NCBI RefSeq assembly: GCF_030463565.1
Contig: NC_134676.1
Location: forward strand, 4,140,001 to 4,204,000
Reading direction: 5' to 3'
DNA: 64,000 bases
From: Pelecanus crispus
Taxonomy: Eukaryota > Chordata > Aves > Pelecaniformes > Pelecanidae
Part shown: one piece after another, positions 50,180 to 64,000 of the stretch
How the letters are laid out: each line of letters begins with the position of its first letter
How positions within the stretch are numbered: position 1 is the first letter of the stretch
Notes under the pieces: model-generated
Database searches by the model: none
Seen by the model: the letters and a program-made list of their open reading frames with translations, nothing else
Told to the model about the DNA's origin: nothing
Made by a program: the position numbers and the translations under genes

Positions 50180-51640
50180 AGAGCCACTGAGTATGAGGGG
50201 GGCAGCCCCGGGGGTGGAGCGGGCCTCAGGGTGGCCTTATCTCAGCATCACATTTTGGGGACCGTCAGGATGGCTGCAGCTTCGCAGGGCCCGGCCGAGC
50301 CTGAAGCCGCGCACGATTGCAGGAGACGAAGCCTTGGGCACTTTAAATCTCTTTTGGGACAAGATCAGGGAAACAGGGCCAGGGGAGCGGGGTCGCGCCG
50401 CCCTCAGGCCACGGCGGTGGGGGACAGAGGGGCGTCGCGCCCCGCACCGGCCCTCTGAGGGAAGAGGTTTCGCCCTCCCTCGCCCAAGGAGCATTTAAAC
50501 TTCGATCGAGTTATGGCTTCACTGGCCGCTCGAGGTGTCCCCGGGCCGGGCCCGCCGCGGGACCTGAGGTAATTTCTGGCGGGAAGCTGCGCACTATTTT
50601 TTCTCAGCTCCCACCCCGCGCCCGGCGCGGAAGGTTACGAGGGCCGGTAGCTGCGCTCGCTCCCGCCGCCAGCGCGCCTGCGCGCCCGCGCGTCACTCAA
50701 ACCGCGTCCCGCTTCGCCTTTCCCGATCAACCGCCCTTAGCGGGCGCTTGGGGCGAAGAGCGACAGCGGGCGCGGCCAACCAGCGCCGCCGCTCCGCCCC
50801 CGCCGTGCGGGGCACGCAGCCACGCCCACCCGGCTCCGTCTCCCTTCGCCTCGCGTCTTTTTTTTTTCCCCCCCCTCTCTCGCCTCAATTTTTTTTTTTT
50901 TTTCCGCCGCGGGGCACTCGATTGGCGGCTCAATCCGCCAATCGGCGGCGCGGGCGGGGCCTCCGCGCCCGCTGCCCAATCCTCACCCGCTTTTTCTCAA
51001 GTGACGGGTGGCAGAGCCAATGCGCCGCCTCCCCGCCCCCGGCGGTGGGCGGGGCGCGGCGGCAGCCAATGGGCGCGGGGAGGGCGGGCGCGCAGGGGAA
51101 GGCAGCGCTGGGGGAGGAGGGCGGCCGCGCAGCTCGCTGAGGGAGAGGTTGGTCCCGGGGCGGTTTCGGCGGGCGGCCCGGCCGCACCGCGGGAGGGGGG
51201 GCCCCGGGCGGCCGCTGCTCGGGAAGGGGCACCCCGGCGGCTGTGTGCGGGCCGGGGGGCGACGGAACGGGCCTGGTCCCGGCGGGGGACGGGGGGCGCC
51301 TCCCCACGCCCTCCTCCCCCTTTGTTGTGGTGGGACGCGGCCGGCGCTGAGGGCGGCGGGCGGCCGCGGTGGGCCCCGGCGGAGGCCCGGGGCTTTGGGG
51401 AGGGCTGGGTCTGCCGGCGGGAGGAAAGGGCCGCGGGGGGACACGGCTGGTGCCGGCCGCTGGCGGGGTCTGCGTGAGGGGAAGCGGGGTTGGGGGGGGG
51501 GGGGTCGCTGTCACCCCCCGCCGCCCACCCTCCGCCGGCTCAGCACCCGAGGGGAGGCGGTGGAGGGTGGGAAGGGCCGGCTTGTGCCCCGCTGTGTGTC
51601 TGGGGGGGGTGAGGGGAGGGGGGAGAAAAATCCCCAAAAG
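50180..51640. promoter_or_regulatory. CpG island, likely SMAD2 promoter and first exon region
   Basis: A sharp rise in G+C and CpG density over about 1.4 kb, unlike all other intergenic sequence here. It lies 11-12 kb upstream of the first SMAD2 coding exon in the right orientation. Five CCAAT boxes and several GC boxes are concentrated at 50920-51070. From about 51120 the + strand turns strongly G-rich, as is common just downstream of CpG-island start sites. The exact start site and the first-exon donor cannot be fixed. Long open frames inside (for example 50930-51637 on the - strand) reflect composition only. Confidence 0.8.
50921..51070 (+). promoter_or_regulatory. CCAAT-box array with GC boxes
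   Basis: ATTGG at 50921-50925 (- strand CCAAT) and CCAAT at 50938-50942, 50976-50980, 51017-51021 and 51066-51070. GC boxes (GGGCGGGG) overlap near 50952-50959 and 51047-51054. CCAAT in this setting binds NF-Y, and GGGCGG binds SP/KLF factors. No TATA box is evident, fitting a housekeeping-type promoter. Confidence 0.75.
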
Positions 51641-51684
51641 TTCTGCTTCTCCTTCTTTCCCCCCTCCCTCTCTGCCCGGTGTCT

Positions 51685-51880
51685 TTTTTCTTGCAGAGAT
51701 CAGGTGTGCAAAAACTTCGTGCCGGGGTGGTGGAGAAAGTTAGGAGCAAGTTGTAAAGAAGCGTTTAGGATTGCAGGCTTCGCTTCAGCCAGTGCCCTTT
51801 TGTCTGTTCCTCTCCTAATCCAGAGCCATGGATGTGAAACACACGCTGCCTACATGAGCCATGTACATGGGAATTGAGAT
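51685..51880 (+). other. Possible non-coding 5' exon of SMAD2 (acceptor only)
   Basis: A good acceptor (pyrimidine tract then TTGCAG ending 51696) sits at the downstream edge of the CpG island. Mammalian SMAD2 has alternative non-coding 5' exons. I cannot identify a convincing donor, so the exon is tentative. Confidence 0.2.
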
Positions 51881-54800
51881 CAGGGGTTTTTCTTCATGGC
51901 ACTGGTTTTAACGCCGTAGCTAGCTACGCATTGTAAGATGTAAACAAACATCATCTGTTAAGTGTTTCATCTACCTAGATAAGCACATGGGAGAAGTTGC
52001 GTTGCAATAAGTACAAGTAGTTGGTGTCACTGCGGAGTTGTAGAGTTGCTAGTTGCAAATTTTTTTTTGTTGTTGGGGAGCAGAGGGGAAGAGAAAAAGT
52101 GTGACACAGTGCGGTCTTTTAGTCTTGGCTCTGGAGAAATAAAAGAAGGGAAAAAAGTGAGTGGGTGAAGAGCCCTTGTGATAGTCTTGGAGAGCTGTTG
52201 AATTCAACAGCTGGGATTCAGGCTGCAGCTTAATCTCATGTCTTTTTGGTTGTCCGTCACAGCTTTTGACTAAAAAAAAAAAAAAGAAAACAAAACCCCC
52301 AAACCAACATGTGTGGTGTGCTTTTTTCAAATACTTTATAAACAACTAGATAGCGTTAGGAAAAAGTTTTGCTTACTGGGTTTACCAGACAAGTATTTCT
52401 GAAAATGCTGCTCGTGAATGCCACAACTGATGTGTATTGCGTGTGGCGCTCGTGTTATCACAGTTCGTGGCTATAAACGAGCCAGATTCCATCTGTAGCA
52501 AGAAGTTTATAATGACAGCTTATTAGGAGACTGCACATAACAGCAGGTTTGTCTGTTCTTAAGTGTTCCTCTCTTAGCCTGGAGAGCTGTACTTTCAGAC
52601 TGATTCATGACATTATTTCTGTGGGGGCTGGACTGTGTAGTGAGAGACTAATTAGTCTTTGCTCTGTTCTCCAGACTTTGGGGGGGGAGGAAAATAAACC
52701 CTCTTGTTAAGGCAAAAGGCTTCTCTTAGCAGAACAAGGTTGCTGTTTAGACTTTCCTGTACTTTATCGCAGTGTTGGAGCTTGCGTTGTGCACGAGTAG
52801 ATTATTTGTGTGTGTGTTTGTTCTGAGGCGTAGCTTTAAAACTTTTAACATTTACAAGCTCTAGTGAATTAGAGGGGAATGAGAATGTAGTAAAGGGGAG
52901 GTTTTTGAAGTCCCTTCCTCCCATTTGCTTAGCACTATCATGATGAAAGATAACATTAGTTACAAATGCCTTGAAAAAGAGGAAGGGGATGATCTCATTT
53001 AAGGTGGTTTAAACTTCACTCAAAAGACGAGTCTGAGCACATGTTTAACAATATATCAGGATGTTTAATAGAGTCACCTGGTCGTTGATTGCTGTTCTGC
53101 CGATGTGTGGGTCAGACTCGGACTACCCTGACAGTCACCAAAATGAAGGAAAGTGTTTGAAGATCCAGTTTTCTTTATGGAAGAAGCTGGGGGTGTGTAG
53201 TATCATCTTGGAGAATAATTTGTCAACTTCCCTGAGGTTCTGTTTGATGATAAGAAGAACACCACAATTGAAAAAATGAGGTTAAAAGAATTGGCCTCTC
53301 AACTGATCTCTTCTTTTCCTCTACCCAGAAGCTAGATTCATGAACAGAATCAAATAAGTTTGAATTACACAGTGAATCTCCAAATGAAAGGTGCTCCTGG
53401 GTCCTCCTCCATCTTCCTGTTCCACTTGATCTTTCAGAATTGTTGAGCACCAGTTGATATAATTGAGTTTATTGGAGCTCAAAAAAATCTCTGCTACTGA
53501 GAGCAACTTTAAAAAACAAAACTTGTTTCCATCTCTCTAATCCCTTTCCCACAAAAGTACTGGGAGAACAAGCTTTGTAGTAGGTTCTGGATAACAATGA
53601 ATCTGAGCTCTGCTTGAGACTGAAGAGAATTCCTAAGTTTTGTTTGTATAAAGAACAGTACGCAAAGTTTTAATTATTATAAAAAGTATTCTAGAGTTTT
53701 CAAATGTATTCAGCACTGCCTTAATGATTGTGCATGTAAATGCCCTGTAATTGAAAGCATCCATTTATGGGCCTGACTTGCTAAGTGAGCTGTAAATTCT
53801 GCTTTTCAGATTGGATTTAATGACTTTTATCATAAAGCCACAAACTGGTTGTGAACTGTGCCGAGAGGCAAACAATACCTAAGCTTACTTTGCCAAAATA
53901 TTTGTAATTGTTGATTTGTTAAACTGAATTGCTGCAGGTCATGCGATGGGATTAGTTTTTTGTAATAGAATGGAGAGCACAGGCAGCCCTGTGTTCAATA
54001 CTCTCTGGGCTAGAAGAAATTGGCTACTGCAGAAAACCTTCCTAAACGTTGCTCTCCCCTTCCACTAGAGAAACGGTGTTACGAACAGTAAGGCTTCGTT
54101 CCAGATAAAATTTTATTACAATTATGGGTGTTTGACAGCCATAGTATGAAGTAAGACCAAGAAGAGACCGTGAGAGAGCAACTCCTGGGTCTCCTATCAG
54201 TTTAGTCTGGGGCTCAAGCTTGATTTAATTACACTGGAGCAATACGAGCTTAACGTAAGACACTCTTCAGCGCTGAGTGAACTCTGCTTGTCAAGGGGCT
54301 GGCCTCTTTGAGGAACATTTACGTTCGGCCTGTTTTGAAAGTGAACTTGCATTAACTAATTGCTAAATGCAGTTAGTTCTGTTGCAGTTAAATACAATTA
54401 GTTATGGTTTAACAAAGTGGAGAAACTGCTAAGCTGTACACATAAAAGCTGAAACGGGTACCTGGGTACCTGCTAATCAGTTCTGTGAGTATTCCTGTCA
54501 AATTTAGCCCAGGAGTATTTATTTTCTAAAATAATGAAACTGACGCTTGCCTGTTACACATGGAAAATTTTAGTCAAAACAAATGAGGTGAGAAGGGCTT
54601 AAACTGCTGTGGTTTGGAGTGCTTATTCGGTGCTTTCGCGGGGCTATTAAGGCCTTTTATTTTTAAGGAGCAATGCTGTGAGGTTGTTCATAATACTGAG
54701 TTTGCTGCTTTGCAGAGACAGGTGGATTGGCCGACTGCAGTTGTGGTAATTTTCCTCTTTTGTAATTCTAGGAGAGTTGCTAAAATACGTCGGTCCTATT

Positions 54801-57800
54801 AGTAGTTTAACCAAAGGTCACTAAAATTAACATCTCTTCTTCTTTCTCATGTCTCCAGTTGCATGCAATTTTAGTGTACTATGAATACATGTGTTCATAC
54901 AGTGTGCTAATTTTCTAATAGCAATATAGCTTTTCATTATTACATTTGTCTGTAATTTGCAGTAGTTCTTAGTAATTGAAGAAAAATCCAGCTTCTGAAG
55001 TTTTCATAACATCATGATCATGCTTATTTTAGTTCTGTGTATGAAAAGCATGAGTTTTCTCATTTGATTCATAATCGAACTTCATGAAATGAGTGAGAGG
55101 AAAAAAGCGTACTTTCAAAGTAGGTGGCTAATTCTGTTTTCAATGAGCTGTATAAAGATAATGCAGTTATGCGGAGTTTCAAGATGCATTGCAATGCTAG
55201 AGCCTAATAAAAATTAATGTGTAAATTGATTCTGTGTATAGACACATTACAAAATCCTCATTCTAACGCCGACCCAGAGGAAGAATTTTCTTTCCTCCTG
55301 TGCCCCCAGATCACAAGCAGCCTGCCTGAACTTCATCGGCTGGTGTCAGAGCTGAAGCGGGACCTTGGCTTTACATCTCGCAGCTTTGGCCTGCGAGCTG
55401 GCCAGATGGAGCCGCGGGCCAGATGGACTCCCTTGGGAGGGAGCTCTTTAGAGCCACTCCCCACTGCTGGCCTAGTGGGCTGAAAAGCTGAACTGGGGGG
55501 TGGATCTGAGGGCATTGCTCAGTAGTAGGGCTGGATTCCCCTCCCTCCAGCTCTCCACCCCCACCCTCCCCAAAGCAAACGACCCCAAATGGCCAAAAAA
55601 CAGTAAGGCAATACTCGAAGCTGTAGACTCTGACCTGAATATGAGGAGAGAAGGATGGGCACCATCTCACTTTCTTCTGTGGTTGTTCTTCAGAAAAGTG
55701 TGTATGTGGCAGCAGGTTTGAGCTTCTCCAGTATGGCAAAACCAGGTGTCTCTAATACACACATGTAGGGGAAGAGAGAATTAGCCCTTTTGGAATCTCA
55801 AAAGGCAGTTTTTGGAGGGGTTGTGGGTGCAAAGAAGTGGTGAAATGCCTTCTCTTTGTTCCACTGAGTGCTTTGACTAGAGTGTATTCTATCTGAAGAG
55901 GAAAGGCTTGGCTTTGATTTTAGTTTGAACCTCATACAGAATTCAGGTTTCTTGCGAGGTGAGGTCGTTAACATCAGGGAGAACTTTCTCATATTCTGCT
56001 GAGAATAAGCTGTCTCCATGTTGTTTGGAATAACACAGCCTAAAGGATCCAGAAGCAGATCATAAATTAGTCTTGTTTTGCTTCTTTTCAATGCAAGATG
56101 AAATACTTGTTTTATCGTTTCTCTAAGTCTTAATGACTTTGGATTAATATAGGAGGCATACTGCATAAGCTATGCCCTTTAAAACTTCAACTTTCAGTAT
56201 TGTTTAGCCTAACGTAAGGGCTCGATGCTGCCTTAAATGGACTGTGCTTCAATTAATGTTACCTTATTCTGAAGCAACTAATATTGCAGGGATGCATGTG
56301 AAGGGAAAGGGTGGATTGTCCTTCCTCTTCTAAAAGATCTGAAACCCTGTACACTTGGTGAAATTGATAAAGAATCTTGTCCAAATTCCAGAATTAATGA
56401 AAAAAACATTGCCTGTTTTGTGATTTTTTTTTTTTTAAATGGGGCTAAAATAGGGAGGAAATGAACTTGTAGAGTCTCTCTCAAATGCCACAAATTATTT
56501 TCCTCGATCTTCTTTCCTCAGGAGCTTAACTTCTGTCCTCTTTATTCCAGAAGAGCTCTTGCAAATGAAATTCCTTTAAGCCAGAATACTTCTAGTAAAA
56601 CCAGGAGAGATCAGATTTCTTTATTTCAAGTTTAAGATGAATAAGCAGACTGATACGAAATATGTTGCATAAGGCTTTAGAATAAATTAGCCAGAAATCA
56701 CTTGATATTTTTGGTAGCACCAGTGTGTTTATAGTATGTTCCAGACGCTCAGGAAAGGAAAATTTCCCTTGAAGATTTTAGTCAGCTAGCATGCTGCCCT
56801 TAAGGTTTTCTTCATCTTTTATGTTTAGTTATTGCTGGGATCATGGGCTTAATATTTAATACTTGTTCCAGAGAACTAGTAGAATGGAATAATAGCAGAC
56901 ATGACTCAAACTGTGACTTTAAAAGTTGCCAACTATGACACTGTTGAACCAACTATAGAAACATGTGTGCATCAGGAGGCAGAGATACACTATGGGGGCA
57001 GAGATAAAACAAATACCACCAAAGTTAGGCCATTTGTAAATTTTCCAGTATTAATCTGTTGGGAATAACAGCACGTGCTCCCTATGTTCCAGCAATCTAA
57101 GGAAACACTCGTACCTCTCCAGGTGACAGAGTGTGTAGTCCTTGAGTATTCAAAGCTGCAGTTTTAAGGCACACTCCAGATAACGTGGAAAGGGATAAAA
57201 TACTGGAATTTTTCTGCTCTGTATTGCACTGCTGCCTTGATGCTAGTAGCTCAACTACAGCTGAGCTCTGAAAGGGGTCTTGAAAATCTCCCTGCAGTTG
57301 CTCACAGAGTCCCAGCATGTTGGTGTGTTGTGGTGGGAATAGTACACAGGAAGGTAAAAGATCAGATCTGGGCTACGATGTTGGGCCTCAGTAGAAGAGA
57401 GTGAGCAAAGGAGAGAGAGCGCAGAGAACCAGCAATGGCAAAGCACATTTAAAAGCAAAGGCCGTGAGCGAGTACTCAGTTTTTGGAGATGGTTGGCTGT
57501 AGACTACAAGGAAATCACAAAATCTGTTGCAAGGAAGAAGACATATTACATATTTAGCATGTATTTTAATCTGTGGCCATTTTAACAATGTGGAAATGTT
57601 TCTTGCAGTGTTGGTGAAGATTGTTTTCTGGGTGCATTTGGGGAAAAAAGATATTCTGTCTTTTTGTGGATGAAGCAAGCATACAAGGAAAAAGACTAGA
57701 GGAATGTTTTTAGCAAGAGGCCAGTGTCAACAGGGACAGTGTATGAGAGGATGATTCTTCAGGAGCAAAGATCAAAACTCCTTTTTTACTGAATCAATTT

Positions 57801-58319
57801 GAAGGCAAAAGCGTTACAGGTGATGAACTGAAATGGGATTTGCTGGTCACAAATGAGCTGCAACAGTGACCTCCTAAACCCATTGGTTATAAACATGGTG
57901 TCTGAGACTGTCTAGGTGGATACAGATAGAACCCAGCGCAAATATAGGGCTCCTCATTTTTATTTGAGCTCCTGCCAGATGTTCAGCAGCAGACATGTGC
58001 TAGCCACCTTCTATCTCCAAATTCCTCATGAGGTGTAGATTTCTGTCTTTGTACTTTTTATTTTAATTATAATGTTGAGAGCTTTAGGATAATATGACCA
58101 AAAAGATAAGTGAAAAGGTAACCGTAGACTGATATAGAATTTTTCTGTGGTCTTTAGATCAGTCCTTATGCAATGTCTTCAAGTACTTGTAATTTAATTG
58201 AAGGAGTAAAGCTTTCAGGCTTGGCATCTGTCCAGAGGAGCTTCCCAAACTGTATGAGCTGTTTTCAGATACTTTCTTTGTGACAAAAGGCTGAGAGCCC
58301 TCTATTTGAGGGAGGGACG

Positions 58320-58730
58320 TGATTCAAATGTACAGAATCATGAAGCTGGTGGACGAGATGAATACAAACAGTCCTTCAGCCAAGCTTGCAGCCGCAGAAC
58401 AAGGGGCACTTTCTGATACTAGAAAGAGATCAGATTGAAACAGCTAGAAGTACTTCTTTAGTGGGCAGTTAAACTCTGGTGCTGTCTGCCGCAAGAGGTT
58501 GTGGAGGCAGAGTTCAAAAAGCGTTTAGATGACTTTGTGGACAGGCTGCTAAAGGGAATAGGTAGGAATGTAGCCTTTAGTTTCCTGCTGTACCAGTTTA
58601 GTGAATGAGGAGAATGGGCTACATAAAACAGCCTGGCTCAGGTGCTTTCCTTGAGTAGCGTGTCCTTTTGCCACCTTTGGAGACCGAGCTCTAGGCTAGA
58701 TGCACCACTCCTCTAACCCAGTGGGGTATT
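58320..58730 (+). mobile_element. Ancient CR1/L3-like fragment
   Basis: The blocks 'acaaggggcactttctgata', 'agttaaactctggtgctgtc', 'gccgcaagaggttgtggagg' and 'cagagttcaaaaagcgttta' follow the order of the 3' region of old amniote CR1/L3 elements. The match to the young CR1 copies in the window is weak, so insertion must be old. Confidence 0.55.
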
Positions 58731-60897
58731 TCTTATTAATTTCTTTATCGCTGCTTTTTCCTTGCATAATTTGCATTTATCGAAATTGCTCAGAATTCAA
58801 CTTAACCATGCCTTGCACTTTGCCGGGCCTCCTCTAGGCTTGGAGCAGAGTACCGCTTTTAGATAAATTAAGCTGGCTGAAATATTCTCCTATGAGGACT
58901 CATCACAATTGGCATTAAGCTGAATGAAGTCTTGTCCTACTTGTGTCACATTCTCTCTGCCCAGCCTTTGAAAGATACAGGGCCATACGGGAATAACTTG
59001 GTGAAATTCTTATTGATACTCCTGGCAATTCCCTGACGTGGCAAAACAATAGCTAGAAGGAAGAAGTTAGTTTAAGCCTCCCAGACTCTTAGTCTGTTTT
59101 TGGTTTGGTTTTGGTTTGGTTTTTTTTTTAAATAGCTGCTAAGCTGCAATAATCATTGTAATAAAGGACTCTTTAAGTGTGTCCCTGTGTGTTGTTTTGT
59201 TTTTTTTTTTTTAAAAAAGCAAGCTAATTTTCACAGGGGTAGCAGATCAACCTGTGCTTTCTAACCGCTTCTACAGAAGCTGGCTGAGCACACATCTGTA
59301 AGGGAACTGGTTAAAACTAAGTATAATAGCTAGAAATTTCCAATTAGTTAGGTCTGAGCTTACAGTCTTCTGGAAATGGGAAAAGAAAGACTCTTTTTTT
59401 TTTTTTTTTTTTTGCCTTTGAGTGTGTCAAAATAGTATGAGAGTTCAAATATAAAGAAAAACTGAAATGTGTGGGGTTTCTAAATTCCTTCCCGCTGCAA
59501 GACTTAAATCACTCAATGTGCATCTGAAGCAGAAAGGCAAATATTAGTTTAAAAAAAGAAAAAAGAGCACCAGAGAATACAGAAAATGATATATAGATCA
59601 GTGTTATGTCTTAAGGGAGAGAATACTGCAAAATTGGACACCTTATCACAAGGAATATTGTAAAGCTGAAAAATTAGATAAAAGCATTGAGAATCTTTAG
59701 AGGGCCTGGAAGAATAGGCAATTTACCTTGGTGGTAAATGAGATCCTACTGAAGTGTGTGTTTTATAAGGCTGACAATCAAAGGAGTATTCTGGGGCATT
59801 GAAAGGTGTCGAATTTGAAGGTAAAGAACAGGAAATACGTATATTATGTGTCAGTGAGCTCCATAAACGGGAGAAGAATTGGTGTGTGGATAAGCAATGA
59901 TAGTGGCACTTGGTTGCCTACATCTGTCAGCGTTGAATTTAATGTTCAGATATTACACCATCAATTGTTAGCGTTTAAAACGTGATCTTTGAAGCAAAAG
60001 AGGCTATCCTCTTTGGTTTGGTCTTTTTGTATTTCTTGCGTATTGTATTAGATGCCTCTGAAGCATCTAATGTTGGCCTTGCTCAAATGTTGAAGTCTTT
60101 TTTAAAAAGCTTGGGGGGTGCTTCTGTTCCCTGTTTCAGAAACCTAGTGTAAGTGTTTCTTAAAACAGCGGCGGCCACGCAAGCCTCCTGTTTCATCTCT
60201 GGAGCTACCCAGTCTACTGGATCAGGGGTCTAATATATTTCACTCCCAGGCCCACGAACGGTTTGGAACGCGCGGAAAAGAAAGTAAGACTGCTTAATTT
60301 GGCTTTGCCACCAAAATAGATTATCTGAATTAAAGTACATGCCCGGATTGCATTTCTGGCGACGCAGTCAACGCTAACACCAGTGGTGGGGCTGGAGTCC
60401 TCCATCCGCATTCCTGTAACTCACCTGACACCGGCGTCAGTACTTACAGTACCACATGTGAGCCGGTGCAACTTCTTAACCTGAAAGAGAACTAACTCAG
60501 GAAAAAAAAAAACCCAAACTTGATCAGTTTTTACTTGGCTATCTAGCTGAGCCTATGTGGAAAGGTGTCGGCACTGGTGCTGAGGTGGTGGTGGTGCCGC
60601 AGGGAAGGAAGGAAGGAAGGAGTCCTGGGCTTCCTGTGGCAGGAAGCTGTTGCATTGGCTTGCCTCCCTACAAAACTATTCCCCAAATGTCCTATTCAGT
60701 GTTTAATTTGACAATGTTGGGTATTAAATTTATTTTTCTTGTGCTTGCTGCGGCCAGGGCTCCAGTGCAAAGCTTTTGCAGGCTGCAAAACCCGCAGTCG
60801 GAAATATTGGGGATAATTCTGTAATAATTTAATGTTATTGAAAGAATAAAAGTTCTTTTCATCTATAGTCCTGTGTGAAAATGAATGCTTTGACTTT

Positions 60898-61184
60898 TTA
60901 CCAAAGCCTCTACTGACAGGGCAAGGGGCAATGGTTTTAAACTGAAAGAGAGTAGATTTAGGTTGGATATAAGGAAGAAATATTTTATGATGAGGTTGGT
61001 GAGGCGCTGGAACAGGTTGCCCTGAGAAGTTGTGGATACCCCATTGTTGGAAGTGTTGAAAGTCAGGTTGGACGGGGCTTTGAGCAACCTGATCTAGTGA
61101 AAGATGTCCCTTCCCATGGCAGGGGGGTTGGACTGGATGATTTTTAAAGGTCCCTTCCAACCCGAACCATTCTATGATTCTCTC
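60898..61184 (+). mobile_element. CR1 LINE fragment, + orientation
   Basis: Contains 'gacagggcaaggggcaatgg', 'ggaacaggttgccctgagaa', 'catggcaggggggttggact' and the tail 'cattctatgattctc'. It is more diverged than the copies at 21010 and 40134. Confidence 0.92.
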
Positions 61185-62745
61185 ATTTAGGATAGATTAC
61201 TTGGAATCGCTTGCATAAAGTTACCAGTGTTAATCTTGAGTCCCTGTTAATTGGAACCTCTGTCTCCTTGATCCCAGAAAACTGCAATTCTTGCTTTAGT
61301 CGTATTTTTAGGTGTTCTCAGAAGCTGGTGTATGGAGGTATAGTTTAGTTGAAACTGAAATATCATTCTTACTGAATGTTCTGTTTTGTGGAAGTTGAAA
61401 AGTTATGATTTAAAGTTACCTGTAGAATTTAATCTGGTGTTTGTGGACTTGTTGGTCCTCCCTGAAACAGCAAAGATGTGACAAGGCATAAATTAGCCAT
61501 GAATATTGTTTCTTGAAGTATTTCAAATCAACCATGCTGTTTTGCAAATGGGAAATTTCAGTAAGATGAAGTCGGTGTATTTTGGATAGAAGTGAGGTGT
61601 GCACCTGTGCAGGATGGAGAGGCATGTAAGCTGCCTTGAAAGCTCAAATCGAGTAGCCTGGAGGTAGTGTTAGCTCTTAGCTAAAACAAGGTATTTTCAG
61701 CGGGCTGCACTAACTTGTACAGCTTGGAAATAAGGTAACTTTCTGGAGTTCAAATACCCATTTGCTGCCTGGAAATAAGGCTGGTTTTGACTTCGGTGTC
61801 ATGCTCCTATCCATAGGACTGCTACGTCCTCAGGCAATTTCTAACAGCTGTCTGCCTGAAATAAGATGGTTGATTTGGGGCTTATGTTTTAATACCAAAA
61901 ACTAGCCTAACAGAAGCTGCAAAACCAAGATGTTTTTTCTAAATTTCTCTTAAATGATCTGAAGTGCAAATTGCAGTGAATGCTAAACATAGCCCAAGTT
62001 TCAGCATCCCTTCTAATCTTTCATTTTATATAAACATCCTGATCAGGTAGTTGATACTGAATGAAAGGCTATCAAAATTGAAAACAGACGGTTCTACTAC
62101 TCTGGTGCCTGCAAACTAAGATTTTAAATATCCTTTAATGAATTTTGAAAGACTTGATGATTTTAAGTACTGCCAGTTGAGAAGATTCCTCATCTGTAGG
62201 TCATTGAACTCTAGATTGAAAGATGGGAATAAGCTTATTACCAAATTTATGAGTGAATTTCAAATTGGTGTCCCTAGTGGAACAAAAATTGGTAGTTATT
62301 TAAAACAGGACAAAAAAAAATGAGAAAAGGCTTGTGAAATGGCTGGCTGTTGGAAGACTTCTGTCAAGCCATAATGACTAAATGACATTCCAAACACAGT
62401 TTTGCTTAATTAATTTGGAGATGGGCAGAACATGCATATATGTGTATGCAATTCGTCAGTCACTCGTGGAAGATTTTAATAACTTACTATAACCAGCCAG
62501 CCTAGGTGCAAAGCTAGATTCAAGTTAAGTTCTGTATTTTCTGGAGTTGACTTTAGCCAGGAAAGACTTGAGGAAAAATTAAATGTCTAATCCAGCAGTA
62601 CTCTTAGTCTGCCACACTGTTGGAGAGTCTGCAACAGGCTTGCATTTTAACTTTATTGATGAAGTACATAACGGTGATGCAGACTACTTTTGAACCACTA
62701 GCTGTCTTGTTTTGGGATGCAGTGTCCTATGGCATTTGGTAATGA

Positions 62746-64000
<1,255 letters not shown>

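Noticed and set aside
50930-51637. 235-codon Pro/Arg-rich frame on the - strand, and the 289-codon Gly/Arg-rich frame on the + strand (51008-51877)
   Set aside because: Both arise from the base composition of the CpG island; no domain and no conserved start.

Overview
This window is avian nuclear DNA. Two genes can be read with confidence, both on the + strand, and both match vertebrate genes with long introns. Numerous 5'-truncated CR1 LINEs ending in the bird-type tail (repeats of ATTCTATG) point to a bird; older MIR-like and very diverged CR1-like fragments fit an amniote background. In mammals these two genes are also neighbours, in the same order and orientation. From memory both lie on the Z chromosome in chicken, but nothing in the sequence tests that.

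Layout. 1-10621 is non-coding DNA upstream of the first coding exon of ZBTB7C, presumably intron. It holds a 22-bp minisatellite (6720-7083), an AT-rich patch, a CR1 copy and a candidate regulatory block with paired POU octamers. ZBTB7C (BTB/POZ zinc-finger transcription factor, 605 residues) is complete in coding sequence as two exons, 10638-11818 and 17167-17803, separated by a 5.3-kb intron. Its probable 3' UTR runs to about 20260 and contains a 50-bp degraded copy of its own zinc-finger coding sequence. 20.3-50.1 kb is intergenic: CR1 copies in both orientations, MIR fragments, and a rearranged tandem array of 468-bp units (48311-49563) built from pieces found separately at 46493 and 48117. 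50.2-51.7 kb is a strong CpG island with five CCAAT boxes and GC boxes. It is the likely SMAD2 promoter. 51.7-62.8 kb is its first intron(s), followed by the first coding exon of SMAD2 (62875-63110, start of the MH1 domain). The rest of SMAD2 lies beyond the window.

The genes are separate transcription units. ZBTB7C encodes a nuclear DNA-binding repressor-type factor and SMAD2 encodes the TGF-beta/activin receptor-regulated signal transducer. I found no convincing third protein gene, no tRNA or rRNA, and no bacterial-type system. The most unusual structures are the zinc-finger fragment in the ZBTB7C 3' UTR, the 468-bp tandem array with a microhomology deletion junction, the perfectly phased 22-bp minisatellite, and the CCAAT-box array.
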